The notes beneath the pieces were generated by a model, which was not told the DNA's origin, ran no database searches, and saw only the letters and a program-made list of their open reading frames with translations. A stretch of DNA of 64,000 nucleotides from Roseibium marinum (lineage in GTDB: Bacteria; Pseudomonadota; Alphaproteobacteria; Rhizobiales; Stappiaceae), in NCBI RefSeq assembly GCF_002906165.1, contig NZ_PPCN01000010.1, positions 124,001 to 188,000 on the forward strand, written 5' to 3'. Made by a program: the position numbers and the translations under genes. Shown here piece by piece: positions 8,584 to 20,125 of the stretch. Positions within the stretch are counted from its first letter, which is position 1. The number at the start of each line of letters is the position of its first letter.

Positions 8584-9962
8584 GCGCTGAACTGACCTTG
8601 TTGTCGCTTGCCGATCTCTCCCGGCATATTCGCGAGGGGCATGTCTCGTCGGTTGAAGTGACCCGGTCCTACTTTGATCGGATCGAGATGCTGGATGGGC
8701 GCCTCCACAGCTTTAACACTCTCCGCACCGAGGCTGCCCTTGCCGAGGCCCAGGCGGCCGACCGCGAAACCGCCCTCGGCAACTGGCGCGGTCCGCTGCA
8801 TGGTGTCCCCATAGGCATCAAGGACATGATCGATGTCGCGGGCGTTCCGACCACCGCTCAGGCTGTCCATCGGCGGGACGCGATTGCCGATGAGGATGCG
8901 GACGTGGTCGCCGCGCTCAAGGGGGCAGGGGCCGTTATCCTCGGTAAGCAGGCGATGAGCGAATATGCGGTGGGCGGTACGCAGCTCAACCACGCCTGGC
9001 CACCGGCATGTAACCCGTGGAACCTCGATCTCGACACCTTGTCGTCATCGAGCGGACCTGCCGTTGCCGTCGCCGCCGGTCTTTGCGCCGGGTCCGTCGG
9101 TACGGAAACCGCGGGCTCGATCCGCGCACCGGCGGCGTGGTGCGGAGTAGCCGGGTTGAAGCCGACCAATGGACTTGTCAGCACCAAAGGTGTTTTGCCG
9201 CTGTCTCCGTCCATGGATTGCGTCGGGCCGATTGCATGGACTGTCGAGGATTGCGCCTTGCTGCTTTCCGGTATGGTGTCGGCGGATGCGGAACCGAACG
9301 GGCTTCGTCTGCCTATTGTGGGGGATGGCATCAAGGGCATGCGCGTCGGTGTGGTACGGCACTTTTATGAGAACGATCCCGATGTCGATGACGCCGTTCT
9401 TGCAGCGACTGCGAACGCCATCGATGTTCTCCAAGACCTGGGTGCGACCTGCACGGATGTCCGGCTGGGTGACTTCAACGAACTTTGCGATATAGCCCGC
9501 GCCATTTCCTGGCCGGAAGAGTATGCCGCTCACAGAGCGGAACTGGAGGCCTACCCCGACCGGCTCACCGAAGTTTCGCGCTCGCGCCTGCAGGACGGCA
9601 AGGCATATAGCACCGAACAATATCGGGCCGCTCGGCAAAAGCGGGTGGAAGTCATCGCTGACTTCAACCAGCTCATGCGCGATGTGGATGTGCTTGTCTT
9701 GCCGACCCTCAAAAAAGCGGCGCAAATCCTCGGTTTCGAATTCACCGAACTCGGTGCTGTCGACATCGATATGACCCGGCCGTTCAACCTGACGGACGGT
9801 CCGGCCCTTGCCATGTGCCACGGTTACGATGGCGAAGGATTGCCCTTGTCGCTGCAGATCATCGGACGTCACTTTGAAGACGATGTGGTTTTGCGCGTTG
9901 GGCATAGCCTGGAAAAGACCCTCGGGCTGCGTGACCGGCGTCCGCGGATTGCACTGACATGA
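8580..9962 (+). CDS. Amidase (amidase signature family, GatA-like fold)
   Basis: 460 aa. The Ser-cisSer-Lys triad is recognisable: Lys81 in GVPIGIKDM, the cis-Ser in the LSSSSG run (about residue 157), and nucleophile Ser180 in GTETAGSIRAPAA. The usual GGSSGGS loop is altered to SSSSGP, which is common in catabolic amidases and argues against true GatA. It starts inside the flavoenzyme gene (ATGA) and ends the operon. It would hydrolyse an amide of the compound taken up by this locus, acting in the cytosol. Confidence 0.88.
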   Translation: MSAELTLLSLADLSRHIREGHVSSVEVTRSYFDRIEMLDGRLHSFNTLRTEAALAEAQAADRETALGNWRGPLHGVPIGIKDMIDVAGVPTTAQAVHRRDAIADEDADVVAALKGAGAVILGKQAMSEYAVGGTQLNHAWPPACNPWNLDLDTLSSSSGPAVAVAAGLCAGSVGTETAGSIRAPAAWCGVAGLKPTNGLVSTKGVLPLSPSMDCVGPIAWTVEDCALLLSGMVSADAEPNGLRLPIVGDGIKGMRVGVVRHFYENDPDVDDAVLAATANAIDVLQDLGATCTDVRLGDFNELCDIARAISWPEEYAAHRAELEAYPDRLTEVSRSRLQDGKAYSTEQYRAARQKRVEVIADFNQLMRDVDVLVLPTLKKAAQILGFEFTELGAVDIDMTRPFNLTDGPALAMCHGYDGEGLPLSLQIIGRHFEDDVVLRVGHSLEKTLGLRDRRPRIALT

Positions 9963-9984
9963 TGCGTTGGCCATCATCTATAGC

Positions 9985-10087
9985 GTCTCGCGTTTGAGCG
10001 GATTCATGGATTTAAGAAGACGCCCGAGGCAGCGTTTGCGTTGCAAATGCGTTCGGGTGATTTCCTGAATTCAATTTAACGCGACAC
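9985..10087. repeat. Imperfect palindromic intergenic element
   Basis: The gap between the convergent amidase and DUF917 genes is filled by an imperfect long palindrome. GTCTCGCGTT...GGATTCA at 9985-10006 pairs with 10066-10087 at 16 of 22 positions. An inner stem, CGCCCGAGGCAGCGTTTGC against GCAAATGCGTTCGGGTG, continues the fold. It resembles the short repeated palindromes of rhizobial genomes and may help terminate both transcripts, although no T-tract is present. Confidence 0.55.
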
Positions 10088-10090
10088 GGC

Positions 10091-11176
10091 CTAGGAATAT
10101 GTCAGGTCGTCATAGCCGAAGGCTTTCGGCCCGATAACCTCAAGCGCTTGCGGGGTGCGCAGCAGCGGGTGCGCGGGCAGGGCCAATACGGCGATCCGCT
10201 GCCCGTAGCGCAGCATATCTGTAGACAAGGGCGTGCCGTCATCGTCATCGAGCACGACGATCAGATCGGGCACGACGATTTCCGTTGTGCCGTCGCGCCT
10301 GAAAATCAGGAATTCGTTCTGAAGCTCGATCGCGCCGCTCTGACCCGTCCAATCTCCGAAACCATCGATGGTGATATCCCCGCGCACGAAGCCTCCGGCA
10401 ATTTCGCGCTTCACATCGGTGATCTTGCCCTTGAACGCCACATGACCACCTTCCGCCGCACAGATTGCCGCGATGGGATCGAGCCGTTCTGCGCGTGCTT
10501 CCAAAACCGTCCGGCCAAGCGCGATGGCTTTGGAGTAGCTGCCGGGAATGGCCGCCTTCTTGGTGAAAGCGCCGGTCATCGGCGCCAGTGCCAGCGTTGA
10601 AGACCCGCCCTGCGAGACGACGACCGCCCGTGCCATACGTTCATGGAATATTTCCGTAACCGCATGGTCGAAGATAACGATATTGCCGTGCGGGTCCGCC
10701 ATCGCTGATGGCGTCGACTGGTGACCGTAGATCGAATAGGCCGTCATCTGCATTTCCGGAAAGGCGCGTCCCATGCCGTCGCAGTCAACAACCGGGATGC
10801 CTGCCTGTGCCGCGATGATCAGGGGTTCCATGGAATTCGCGCCACCGATTTCCTGACAGGCAAGAGCATCGGCTTTAAAACCCAGCCGGTCCTCGAGCGC
10901 CCGCAGGGCGCGAACGCCTTCGGCGCCCTCCTTGATGCGCTCAACGCCGACAACAGGTGCGCCTATGCCGCCCAAGGGGACGACCTTCGCATCGTCCGGC
11001 AGGGATTCAAGCGGCAGGATTTCCATCTTGTGGCCGGCCCGCAGAACCTCGAGCGCGCGCAATTTGACGAGATAGGGATTGCCGCCCCCACCGGTGCCGA
11101 GGATTCCAGCGCCGATTTCCAGCGCAAGAATGTCCTGTTCGGTGATGCTCCAGCGGTCCTTGCCAGTCATGCTCAT
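10091..11176 (-). CDS. DUF917 family protein, hydantoinase partner
   Basis: 361 aa with the DUF917 signature: GAGILGTGGGGNPYL near the N-terminus, then a PLGGIGAP segment and VDCDGMGRAFPE. DUF917 proteins are commonly encoded beside HyuA-type hydantoinase/oxoprolinase subunits, as here, where the ATG overlaps the hydantoinase stop (ATGA). They are thought to contribute to the same reaction, but a biochemical role is not established. It is the last gene of the leftward hutF-hutC-hyuA-DUF917 series, ending at the palindromic repeat. Confidence 0.85.
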   Translation of the reverse strand: MSMTGKDRWSITEQDILALEIGAGILGTGGGGNPYLVKLRALEVLRAGHKMEILPLESLPDDAKVVPLGGIGAPVVGVERIKEGAEGVRALRALEDRLGFKADALACQEIGGANSMEPLIIAAQAGIPVVDCDGMGRAFPEMQMTAYSIYGHQSTPSAMADPHGNIVIFDHAVTEIFHERMARAVVVSQGGSSTLALAPMTGAFTKKAAIPGSYSKAIALGRTVLEARAERLDPIAAICAAEGGHVAFKGKITDVKREIAGGFVRGDITIDGFGDWTGQSGAIELQNEFLIFRRDGTTEIVVPDLIVVLDDDDGTPLSTDMLRYGQRIAVLALPAHPLLRTPQALEVIGPKAFGYDDLTYS

Positions 11177-12717
11177 TGCAACGCCTCCATATCCCCCACG
11201 ACCCTGACACGGATGCGCGTGGCATTGCCCGGCAGATAGGCGAGGGGCACGTCTTCGCGTTCGATCACTTCAATCGTGTCCACCATCGCGCCGGCGGCTC
11301 TCGCGTTTCTGCGCGCCTCATCCTCGGCGGCAGCCAGCGCATCCTTGCGCGTTGTGCCCTCAAGGCTGACGATCCGGTCCACCTCGCCGGAGATCTGGGC
11401 AATCGCGGCCCCGACCGCGTTGGCGACGCCAAAATTAGCCGGCCGGATCACCTCCAGATCGCCCAGACGATCCGGCATCAGGATAGAGCCGCCGCCGACC
11501 GTGATCACCGGGATCGGATCGGCGGAGAGCCGGCAGCGTTCAACGGCGCGTTCGAGCGTCTGCGTTATCGTGGTCATGGCGCGCTCCGCCAGTGAGGCGG
11601 GTATGGATGCGACCTTTGCCGGATCGCCGATGGCGGCCTTGCCCAGCCGAACGGCAATATCGGTCGCGGTGAGGGCCGATCCGCCAAAAACCCGGGCTTC
11701 TTTCGCAATCCGGTACCCCACCGATTGCGGGCCGGCACTCTTGCCATCGTCCGCGACCAGCGAACCGCCGCCGAGCCCGACAGCAAAGACGTCCGGCATG
11801 CGGAAATTGGTACGTACACCGCCGATATCGACGACGCTGGATGCCTGGCGGGGAAATCCATTGGCCAGCGCGCCGATATCCGAAGTCGTGCCGCCGATAT
11901 CGACGACGATGGCGTCCGTGATACCGGTGAGAAAGGCAGCGCCGCGCAGAGAATTGGTCGGACCGGAAGCAAAGGTCAGAACCGGGAACCTGCGTACCCG
12001 GTCCGCATCCATCAGCGTGCCGTCATTCTGGGTAATCGAGAAACCGCAGGCGAGCCCGCAGGCTTTCACCGCATCTCCAAAAGCGACGATCGTTATGTCC
12101 GCAAGATCGAGAAGCGCGGCATTCATGATCGCCGCGCTTTCGCGCTCAAGAAGCCCGATGCGGCCGATCTTGCTTGACAGTACGATCTTGAGATCGGGTA
12201 TCCGGGTCAGAAGGTGATCGCGCGTCCGCCGTTCCATCGCATCGTTGACCGGACCGAAAATAGAGGTGATGGCTGCCGCGCCGATCCCTTTTTTCGCGAT
12301 GTCATCGGCCACCCGGTCCAACCCCTCAAGGTCGAGGTCTGACAGGATACGGCCATGGTATTCGTAGCCGCCGCGCAGCATGTAACCATGCCCGCCCACC
12401 GCTGCGCGCAGATCGTCGGGCCAGTCCACCATAGGCGGCAGGCAGGCTGCGGCCGGCAGGCCAAGGCGGATCGCCGCGACTTTGGAAAGATGGTTGCGCT
12501 CGATGACGGCGTTGGTGAAATGCGTGGTGCCGATCATGACATGAGCGACCCGTTCGCGGGCAATGCCGGCCTTGCCAAGGGCCTGTTCCATTGCTTCGCG
12601 CACACCTGAGGTCACATCCCCGGTCGTGGACGTTTTGACGGCGGAAAGAACATCGCGTCCATCCATCACCACCGCGTCCGTATTCGTGCCGCCAACATCG
12701 ATGCCGATTCTGAGCAT
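11173..12717 (-). CDS. Hydantoinase/oxoprolinase family protein (HyuA-type)
   Basis: 514 aa. The N-terminal MLRIGIDVGGTNTDAVV is the sugar-kinase-like phosphate loop of the HyuA N-domain, and a second such motif (VVDIGGTTSDIGAL) opens the ASKHA-type core. At 514 aa it is the short form that pairs with DUF917 instead of HyuB. Members hydrolyse hydantoins or 5-oxoproline with ATP. It sits 36 bp after hutC in the same direction, so it is probably histidine-induced. A hydantoin side-product of the Hut pathway, such as hydantoin-5-propionate, is a reasonable but untested substrate. Confidence 0.86.
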   Translation of the reverse strand: MLRIGIDVGGTNTDAVVMDGRDVLSAVKTSTTGDVTSGVREAMEQALGKAGIARERVAHVMIGTTHFTNAVIERNHLSKVAAIRLGLPAAACLPPMVDWPDDLRAAVGGHGYMLRGGYEYHGRILSDLDLEGLDRVADDIAKKGIGAAAITSIFGPVNDAMERRTRDHLLTRIPDLKIVLSSKIGRIGLLERESAAIMNAALLDLADITIVAFGDAVKACGLACGFSITQNDGTLMDADRVRRFPVLTFASGPTNSLRGAAFLTGITDAIVVDIGGTTSDIGALANGFPRQASSVVDIGGVRTNFRMPDVFAVGLGGGSLVADDGKSAGPQSVGYRIAKEARVFGGSALTATDIAVRLGKAAIGDPAKVASIPASLAERAMTTITQTLERAVERCRLSADPIPVITVGGGSILMPDRLGDLEVIRPANFGVANAVGAAIAQISGEVDRIVSLEGTTRKDALAAAEDEARRNARAAGAMVDTIEVIEREDVPLAYLPGNATRIRVRVVGDMEALQ

Positions 12718-12753
12718 GAATTCAGTGTTCCGTCTTAAAAGCGGTATGGTGGA

Positions 12754-13455
12754 TCATATCTTGGTGTTCATCCGGTAGCCCGGCGCATAGCTGAGGCGAA
12801 CGCAGGTAATCGGTTCGCCCTTGTTCCAGGTGATGCGGTCTACGACGAAAATCGCCACGCCTTCCACCGCTTCAAGAATCTCCGCAATGTCCTTATTGGC
12901 ATTCATCGCCGTAAAGGCGATATCGCCGGTGGTGTAGGGCGCATTCTGGATCAGCCATTCATTGGCGCTGATAGCGGCGAAATCGACAGTCTCGACACCG
13001 GGCAGGGCATCGATGTTCATCCACCTGTCTTCATGCAGGAAAGGATGATTGTCGGCATAATGAAGACTGCGCACATGCAGCATTGTGGTTTTGCTATCGA
13101 GACCCAGTCGGCTGGTGATACTGGCGGGGGGGACACAGGATGTCTTCTCCAGCAGGTTCTGACGCCATTCCGCATTGCGCTGCTCGACTTCCAGACGGAT
13201 GATTGGAATATCGAGAACAATTCGGCTGATGGGATGGAGAGCAACGCGGGTTCCCGCCTTGCGCCTGCGGTCGAGCAGACCGGCATCGGCAAGTTCGCGC
13301 ATCGCGCGGTTGACGGTTGTACGGGCGCAGCCGAATTCCTGTGCCAGCTCGATCTCGTTGGGAACGAGGCTGCCGGGCGTCCATTCCCTTTCGTTGATGC
13401 GACGGAGCAGTTCTGTCTGCACGCCGCGCCATGATTTTGTGTCTGGTTCTCTCAT
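12754..13455 (-). CDS. hutC: Histidine utilisation repressor HutC (GntR family, HutC/UTRA type)
   Basis: 233 aa from the ATG at 13455, which overlaps the hutF stop (ATGA). A longer in-frame start lies inside hutF and is less likely. Residues about 10-75 form the GntR winged helix (LRRINEREWTPGSLVPNEIELAQEFGCARTTVNRAMRELADAGLL). The remainder is the UTRA ligand domain ending in RLSYAPGYRMN. HutC homologues bind urocanate and release their operator. Here the gene is encoded with hutF and faces hutIHGU across a palindrome that fits the HutC site. Confidence 0.92.
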   Translation of the reverse strand: MREPDTKSWRGVQTELLRRINEREWTPGSLVPNEIELAQEFGCARTTVNRAMRELADAGLLDRRRKAGTRVALHPISRIVLDIPIIRLEVEQRNAEWRQNLLEKTSCVPPASITSRLGLDSKTTMLHVRSLHYADNHPFLHEDRWMNIDALPGVETVDFAAISANEWLIQNAPYTTGDIAFTAMNANKDIAEILEAVEGVAIFVVDRITWNKGEPITCVRLSYAPGYRMNTKI

Positions 13456-14816
13456 ATGCGTTCTTTCAAGGACCGCATGGTTGTGCGGTAGCGGGCCACG
13501 ATGGCTTCGCGGCGGACATGACAGCCACCTTGAACCAGATGACGTCCCGCCGACCACACGTCGCTGACCATCCGGTCGTCACCCGAGAAAATGTAACCAT
13601 CCAAGAGGTCGTCGCCGAGTTTGCCTTCAAGATCAATCGTATGTGTGTCGAGAGCGAGAAGGTCGGCAAACGCGCCGACTGCGATAGTACCTGCCGCGCG
13701 CCGAGTGGCTTGCGCTCCGCCGCGTGCGGTGCTTTCGAAAAGAACCCGGCCGGTTGATCTGTCCTGGGTTGCAAGGATTGCCCGGTGCCGGTCGCGCAGA
13801 CGCTGGGAGTATTCGAATGTGCGCAATTCCTCCGAAAGAGCGATGCGGATATTGGAATCGGAACCAATGCCGAATTGTCCGCCATGGTGAAGAAAGTTCA
13901 CGCCGTTGAAAATGCCGTCGCCGAGACTGGATTCCGTCATCGGGCACAACCCCGCCACAGCACCGGTTTTTGCAAGTGCAGCGGTCTCGTCTTTGGTCAT
14001 CTGGGTGCAATGAATGAGGCACCAGCGTTCATCAACCGCATGATGATCGAGCAACCATTCAACCGGGCGCTGTCCATAAGCGGCCAGTACTTCGTCGACC
14101 TCGCCGGTCTGTTCTGCCAGGTGCATGTGCAACGGCAATTCCGGTGCCAGTGCAACCGCAGCTTCAAGCGCGTCACGGCTCACCGCGCGCAGCGAGTGAG
14201 GGGCTATACCAAGTCCGGCATCGGGAGCAAGCGCGCGGATGATGTCACCGGCACGCTCTGCAAGGCGGCTGAACCGGTCGATATCGTTGCCAAAGCGGAT
14301 TTGTCCCGGTGCCAGAAGAGACCCGTCGCAGCCACCCTGCTGGTAAAGCACCGGCAACAGCGTCAAGCCAATACCGCTCTGTGTTGCCGCTGCGGCGATA
14401 CGGGCGGATAGTTCCCCCAAATCGTCGTAGGGCGTGCCGTCCGGCTGGTGGTGCACATAGTGAAATTCGCCCACCGCGGCATAGCCGGATTCAAGCATTT
14501 CCATCTGGACGAAGGCGGCAATTGCCTCGATGTCGTCCGGCGTCAGTTCTTCAAGAAACCGGAACATCAGCTTGCGCCATGTCCAGAAGGTGTCGTGCTC
14601 CGCCGGGCCGCGGCGTTCCGTCATGCCGGCCATGGCGCGCTGAAAGGCGTGTGAATGCAAATTTGCGGGTGCTGGCAAGAGTGCGCCCATGCGTGTTTCC
14701 AGCGGCTCATTGTTTTCCGAGATTTTGGAAATGCGTCCATCTGCGCCGATTTCAATTGAAACCGCCTTTTGCCATTCATCCCCTATGAGCGCCTGTTCGG
14801 CCCATATTTTCTGCAT
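13452..14816 (-). CDS. hutF: Formimidoylglutamate deiminase
   Basis: 454 aa of the amidohydrolase superfamily. Metal-binding NLHSHAFQRAMAG near the N-terminus, HMHLAEQ in the middle, IHCTQM, and the late GSDSN Asp are all present. It converts N-formimidoyl-glutamate to N-formyl-glutamate plus ammonia, step four of the five-step Hut pathway, handing over to HutG. I use the MQKIWAEQ start because codons farther upstream fall within the candidate HutC operator. It is divergent from hutI. Confidence 0.94.
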   Translation of the reverse strand: MQKIWAEQALIGDEWQKAVSIEIGADGRISKISENNEPLETRMGALLPAPANLHSHAFQRAMAGMTERRGPAEHDTFWTWRKLMFRFLEELTPDDIEAIAAFVQMEMLESGYAAVGEFHYVHHQPDGTPYDDLGELSARIAAAATQSGIGLTLLPVLYQQGGCDGSLLAPGQIRFGNDIDRFSRLAERAGDIIRALAPDAGLGIAPHSLRAVSRDALEAAVALAPELPLHMHLAEQTGEVDEVLAAYGQRPVEWLLDHHAVDERWCLIHCTQMTKDETAALAKTGAVAGLCPMTESSLGDGIFNGVNFLHHGGQFGIGSDSNIRIALSEELRTFEYSQRLRDRHRAILATQDRSTGRVLFESTARGGAQATRRAAGTIAVGAFADLLALDTHTIDLEGKLGDDLLDGYIFSGDDRMVSDVWSAGRHLVQGGCHVRREAIVARYRTTMRSLKERI

Positions 14817-14839
14817 CGCAATACCCATTGACAGATTAA

Positions 14840-14853
14840 TATGTGCATACATA
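14840..14853. promoter_or_regulatory. Candidate HutC operator between hutF and hutI
   Basis: TATGT-GCAT-ACATA is a perfect 5-bp inverted repeat around a 4-bp centre, in the short gap between the divergent hutF and hutI starts. It resembles the known TGTATATACA-like HutC recognition core. One site here could repress both directions until urocanate accumulates. Assignment is by symmetry, similarity and position. Confidence 0.6.
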
Positions 14854-14885
14854 ATATTGATAATAGCAATTTAGGCAAGATAGCA

Positions 14886-16094
14886 ATGATGTCGAATATG
14901 CTTTTGATCAACGGGCGTTTGGCGACGATGGAAACCGGGTCGGATCCATATGGATTGATCGAGGACGGCGCTGTGGCGTTGCGGGATGGCCGGATCGTCT
15001 GGTGTGGTGCGAGGCAGGATTTGCCATCTGGGTTTGACGGGTTTGAGCGTCATGACCTTGAGGGACGACTTGCCACGCCGGCGCTTGTCGATTGTCACAC
15101 ACATATTGTGTTTGGCGGCAACCGGGCGCGTGAATTCGAGCAGCGCCTGAATGGGGCGAGCTATGAAGAAATCGCACGGGCAGGGGGCGGCATTGTCTCA
15201 ACGGTTGCAGCCACGCGGGCCGCTGACGAAGCCACGCTCCTTGCTGATGCGTTGACGCGTGTCGATGCACTGATTGCCGAGGGCGTTGCGACCATCGAGA
15301 TCAAATCGGGCTACGGGCTCGATATCGAAAACGAGCTGAAAATGCTGCGGGTTGCGCGTCATATCGGTAAAGAGCGGCCCATCCGCGTCAAAACCAGTTA
15401 CCTGGCCGCGCACGCGGTTCCGCCGGAATATGAGGGTCGCGACGACACCTATCTCGAAGAAGTCGTTTTGCCCGGCCTTGAAGCGGCGCACAGCGAGCGG
15501 CTTGTGGATGCCGTTGACGGGTTTTGCGAAGGTATCGCCTTCTCGCCGGAGCAGATCGAAAAAGTCTTCAGGAAAGCCACTGGTCTTGGTTTGCCGGTGA
15601 AACTGCATGCCGAGCAATTGTCCAATCTCGGCGGTGCCGCACTTGCTGCCCGGTATGACGGTTTGTCTGCTGACCACCTTGAATATCTCGATGTGGAGGG
15701 CGTCGCGGCGATGGAACGGGCCGGTATGGTCGCGGTGCTTTTGCCGGGGGCTTTTTATACGCTGCGCGAAAGTCAGATGCCGCCCGTGGAGCTTTTGCGC
15801 GCGCATGGTGTGCCGCTGGCGGTCGCGACTGATTGTAATCCCGGCTCCTCACCGCTGGCTTCCGTGCTTCTCGCCATGAACATGGCCGCAACGCTGTTCC
15901 GCATGACGCCGGAAGAAACCTTGGCCGGAACGACACGCAATGCGGCCCGTGCGCTTGGCCTCGACGATGCCGGCGTTATTCGCGCCGGCATGCGGGCTGA
16001 CCTTGCCGTTTGGGATGTCGCGCATCCCGCTGAACTTACCTACCGCATCGGCTTCAACGCCCTGCACAAACGCATTTTTGCCGGAGCCTTTTGA
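14886..16094 (+). CDS. hutI: Imidazolonepropionase
   Basis: 402 aa amidohydrolase. The start at 14886 follows AGGCAAGA; earlier in-frame starts lie inside the candidate operator. The Zn-site motif [13 protein letters not shown] is clear, and [10 protein letters not shown] provides the late catalytic Asp. It opens the ring of 4-imidazolone-5-propionate to give N-formimidoyl-glutamate (step three). Its stop is 2 bp before the hutH ATG, so hutI-hutH-hutG-hutU form one tightly packed operon. Confidence 0.95.
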   Translation: MMSNMLLINGRLATMETGSDPYGLIEDGAVALRDGRIVWCGARQDLPSGFDGFERHDLEGRLATPALVDCHTHIVFGGNRAREFEQRLNGASYEEIARAGGGIVSTVAATRAADEATLLADALTRVDALIAEGVATIEIKSGYGLDIENELKMLRVARHIGKERPIRVKTSYLAAHAVPPEYEGRDDTYLEEVVLPGLEAAHSERLVDAVDGFCEGIAFSPEQIEKVFRKATGLGLPVKLHAEQLSNLGGAALAARYDGLSADHLEYLDVEGVAAMERAGMVAVLLPGAFYTLRESQMPPVELLRAHGVPLAVATDCNPGSSPLASVLLAMNMAATLFRMTPEETLAGTTRNAARALGLDDAGVIRAGMRADLAVWDVAHPAELTYRIGFNALHKRIFAGAF

Positions 16095-16096
16095 CG

Positions 16097-17632
16097 ATGA
16101 TCCTGACCCCCGGTGCCGCAACGCTGGCCCAACTCGAGGAGATTTACCGCTTCTCTGGCCCGATTGCCCTCGATCGTGCATTTCAGCCCGCCGTTGAGGC
16201 TGCCGAGGCGCGCGTTGCCGCGGCAGCGCAGGGCGATGCTGCGGTTTATGGCGTCAATACCGGGTTCGGCAAGCTCGCCAGTGTGCGGATTGATCCCAAG
16301 GACACCGAACAATTGCAGCGCAACCTGGTTTTGTCGCATTGCTGTGGAGTGGGTGAACGCACCCCTGTGCCTGTGGTGCGGCTGATGATGGCGCTTAAAA
16401 TGCTGTCACTTGGGCGCGGTGCGTCCGGCGTCAGCTGGAAAACCATCACGCAGCTTGAAGGCATGTTGGCAAACGGAATATGGCCCATTGTGCCGGGGCA
16501 GGGGTCGGTCGGTGCTTCGGGCGATCTCGCGCCGCTTGCGCATATGGCCGCCGCCATGATTGGCGAAGGTGATGTTGAATACCAGGGACACACCCTCCCT
16601 GCATCGCAAGCTTTGAAAGCCGCCGGTCTTGCGCCGATTGTTCTGGGCCCCAAGGAAGGGTTGGCGCTGATAAACGGCACCCAGTTCTCGACCGCTTTCG
16701 CGCTCGCAGGGCTTTTTGAAGCCTGGAGGAACGCTGCAGCGGCACTGGTCACAAGCGCTTTGTCGACTGACGCGATCATGGGGTCGACGGCACCTCTCGA
16801 AGAAGAGATTCACGCCTTGCGCGGTCATCGTGGACAGATCGATGTGGCTGCCGCATTGCGGCAATTGATGGCTGGATCAGAAATTCGGGAAAGCCATCGT
16901 GAAAACGACAAGCGTGTTCAGGATCCGTATTGCATCCGCTGCCAACCGCAGGTCACTGGTGCTTGCGTCGATCTTTTGCGGCAAGCAGCCCGCACGCTGG
17001 AAATTGAAGCCAATGCGGTTACCGACAATCCGTTGGTTTTGACCGGGGCCGGTTTGATTTCTTCGGGGGGTAATTTCCACGCAGAGCCGGTGGCGTTCGC
17101 CGCCGATCAGATTGCTATCGCCATTGCCGAAATCGGCTCGATCGCGCAGCGACGGGTTGCCCTCATGGTTGATCCGACCTTGTCTTTTGATCTGCCGCCC
17201 TTTCTGACCCCCGACCCCGGTCTCAACTCAGGCTATATGATCGCCGAGGTGACCTCGGCGGCATTGATGAGCGAGAACAAGCATCTCGCCAATCCCTGCT
17301 CGACCGATTCAACGCCTACCAGTGCAAATCAGGAAGACCATGTCTCCATGGCCGCTCATGGTGCACGGCGTTTGATGCGAATGAACGAAAACCTTTCGCA
17401 AATCCTGGGCATTGAGCTTTTGTGTGCTGCGCAGGGTGTTGAGTTCCGCGCCGACTTTCAAACCAGTCCACCGCTTGAAGCGGCAATCAAGCGTCTACGC
17501 CGCGAATGCGCGGCGTTGGATCAGGATCGTTATCTGGCCGACGACCTCGCAGCTTCTGCGGTTCTTATCCGCTCTGGCGATATCACGGATGCCGCCGGCT
17601 TGAGCGGTCATCTTCAACTCGGAACGATGTAA
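16097..17632 (+). CDS. hutH: Histidine ammonia-lyase
   Basis: 511 aa, typical length. The Ala-Ser-Gly triad that cyclises to the MIO electrophile is at residues 140-142 ([10 protein letters not shown]). The YGVNTGFG and QDPYCIRC...QVTG segments are classic for the family. It deaminates L-histidine to trans-urocanate, the first step and the source of the HutC inducer. I chose the ATG at 16097 over a TTG two codons upstream that overlaps hutI. The stop overlaps the hutG start (TAATG). Confidence 0.96.
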   Translation: MILTPGAATLAQLEEIYRFSGPIALDRAFQPAVEAAEARVAAAAQGDAAVYGVNTGFGKLASVRIDPKDTEQLQRNLVLSHCCGVGERTPVPVVRLMMALKMLSLGRGASGVSWKTITQLEGMLANGIWPIVPGQGSVGASGDLAPLAHMAAAMIGEGDVEYQGHTLPASQALKAAGLAPIVLGPKEGLALINGTQFSTAFALAGLFEAWRNAAAALVTSALSTDAIMGSTAPLEEEIHALRGHRGQIDVAAALRQLMAGSEIRESHRENDKRVQDPYCIRCQPQVTGACVDLLRQAARTLEIEANAVTDNPLVLTGAGLISSGGNFHAEPVAFAADQIAIAIAEIGSIAQRRVALMVDPTLSFDLPPFLTPDPGLNSGYMIAEVTSAALMSENKHLANPCSTDSTPTSANQEDHVSMAAHGARRLMRMNENLSQILGIELLCAAQGVEFRADFQTSPPLEAAIKRLRRECAALDQDRYLADDLAASAVLIRSGDITDAAGLSGHLQLGTM

Positions 17633-18444
17633 TGGAACCCGTTTCAGTCTCGCGGGGCGATAGCTGCCTCATTCTGTCCTTGCCGCACACCGGCACATGG
17701 TTGCCGCCTGAGGTCTATTCTTCGTTGAATGAAAGAGGCCGGACCCTCGCCGATACCGACTGGCGGATTGATCGCCTCTATGCGGATCTGGTGCCGGGTG
17801 TGACCGTCGTTCGCGCCAATTTTCATCGCTACCTGATCGATGCAAATCGGGATCCATCGGGCCGAAGCCTTTATCCGGGCCAGAACACCACCACGCTGTG
17901 CCCGGTAACGGACTTCGATGGCTTTCCCATCTATCTTGAGGACAAAGAGCCGGATCCTTTGGACATCCAGGGCCGCTTGTCCAATTTTCACGAACCCTAT
18001 CATGCCGCGATCGAGGCCGAACTCGCGCGCGTCAAAGGGAACCATGGCGTGGCAGTGCTGTACGACTGCCATTCGATCCGCTCGGAAATTCCATTTCTTT
18101 TTCAGGGTGTCCTGCCCGACTTCAACATCGGCACGAATGGCGGTGTGACTTGCGCGCCGGAAATGGAAGTCTCCACCGCTGAAATCTGTTCATTGGCCAA
18201 AGACTACACCATGGTTCTCAATGGGCGCTTCAAAGGCGGCTGGACAACCCGCCACTACGGTCGCCCGCAGGAGGGTGTGCATGCCATCCAGATGGAATTG
18301 ACCCAGTCCGCCTATCTCGATGCCGAGAACGCGCCCTTCGCCTATAGCCAGGCCAAAGCCGAAATGCTGCGTCCGCATCTTGAATCCGTCCTGCAAGCCC
18401 TGATCGCACGCGCCAAGGGCGCAGCCCCCCGCAAGGAAGCCTGA
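17632..18444 (+). CDS. hutG: N-formylglutamate deformylase
   Basis: 270 aa of the N-formylglutamate amidohydrolase family. LSLPHTGTWLPPEV at the N-terminus, DANRDPSG, and LYDCHSIRSEIPFLF carry the expected metal and substrate residues; IQMELTQSAYL is the conserved C-terminal motif. It releases formate and glutamate in the final step after HutF. The start at 17632 overlaps the hutH stop; a longer in-frame reading back into hutH is not used. Confidence 0.94.
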   Translation: MEPVSVSRGDSCLILSLPHTGTWLPPEVYSSLNERGRTLADTDWRIDRLYADLVPGVTVVRANFHRYLIDANRDPSGRSLYPGQNTTTLCPVTDFDGFPIYLEDKEPDPLDIQGRLSNFHEPYHAAIEAELARVKGNHGVAVLYDCHSIRSEIPFLFQGVLPDFNIGTNGGVTCAPEMEVSTAEICSLAKDYTMVLNGRFKGGWTTRHYGRPQEGVHAIQMELTQSAYLDAENAPFAYSQAKAEMLRPHLESVLQALIARAKGAAPRKEA

Positions 18445-18447
18445 ACC

Positions 18448-20121
<1,674 letters not shown>

Positions 20122-20125
20122 CACG

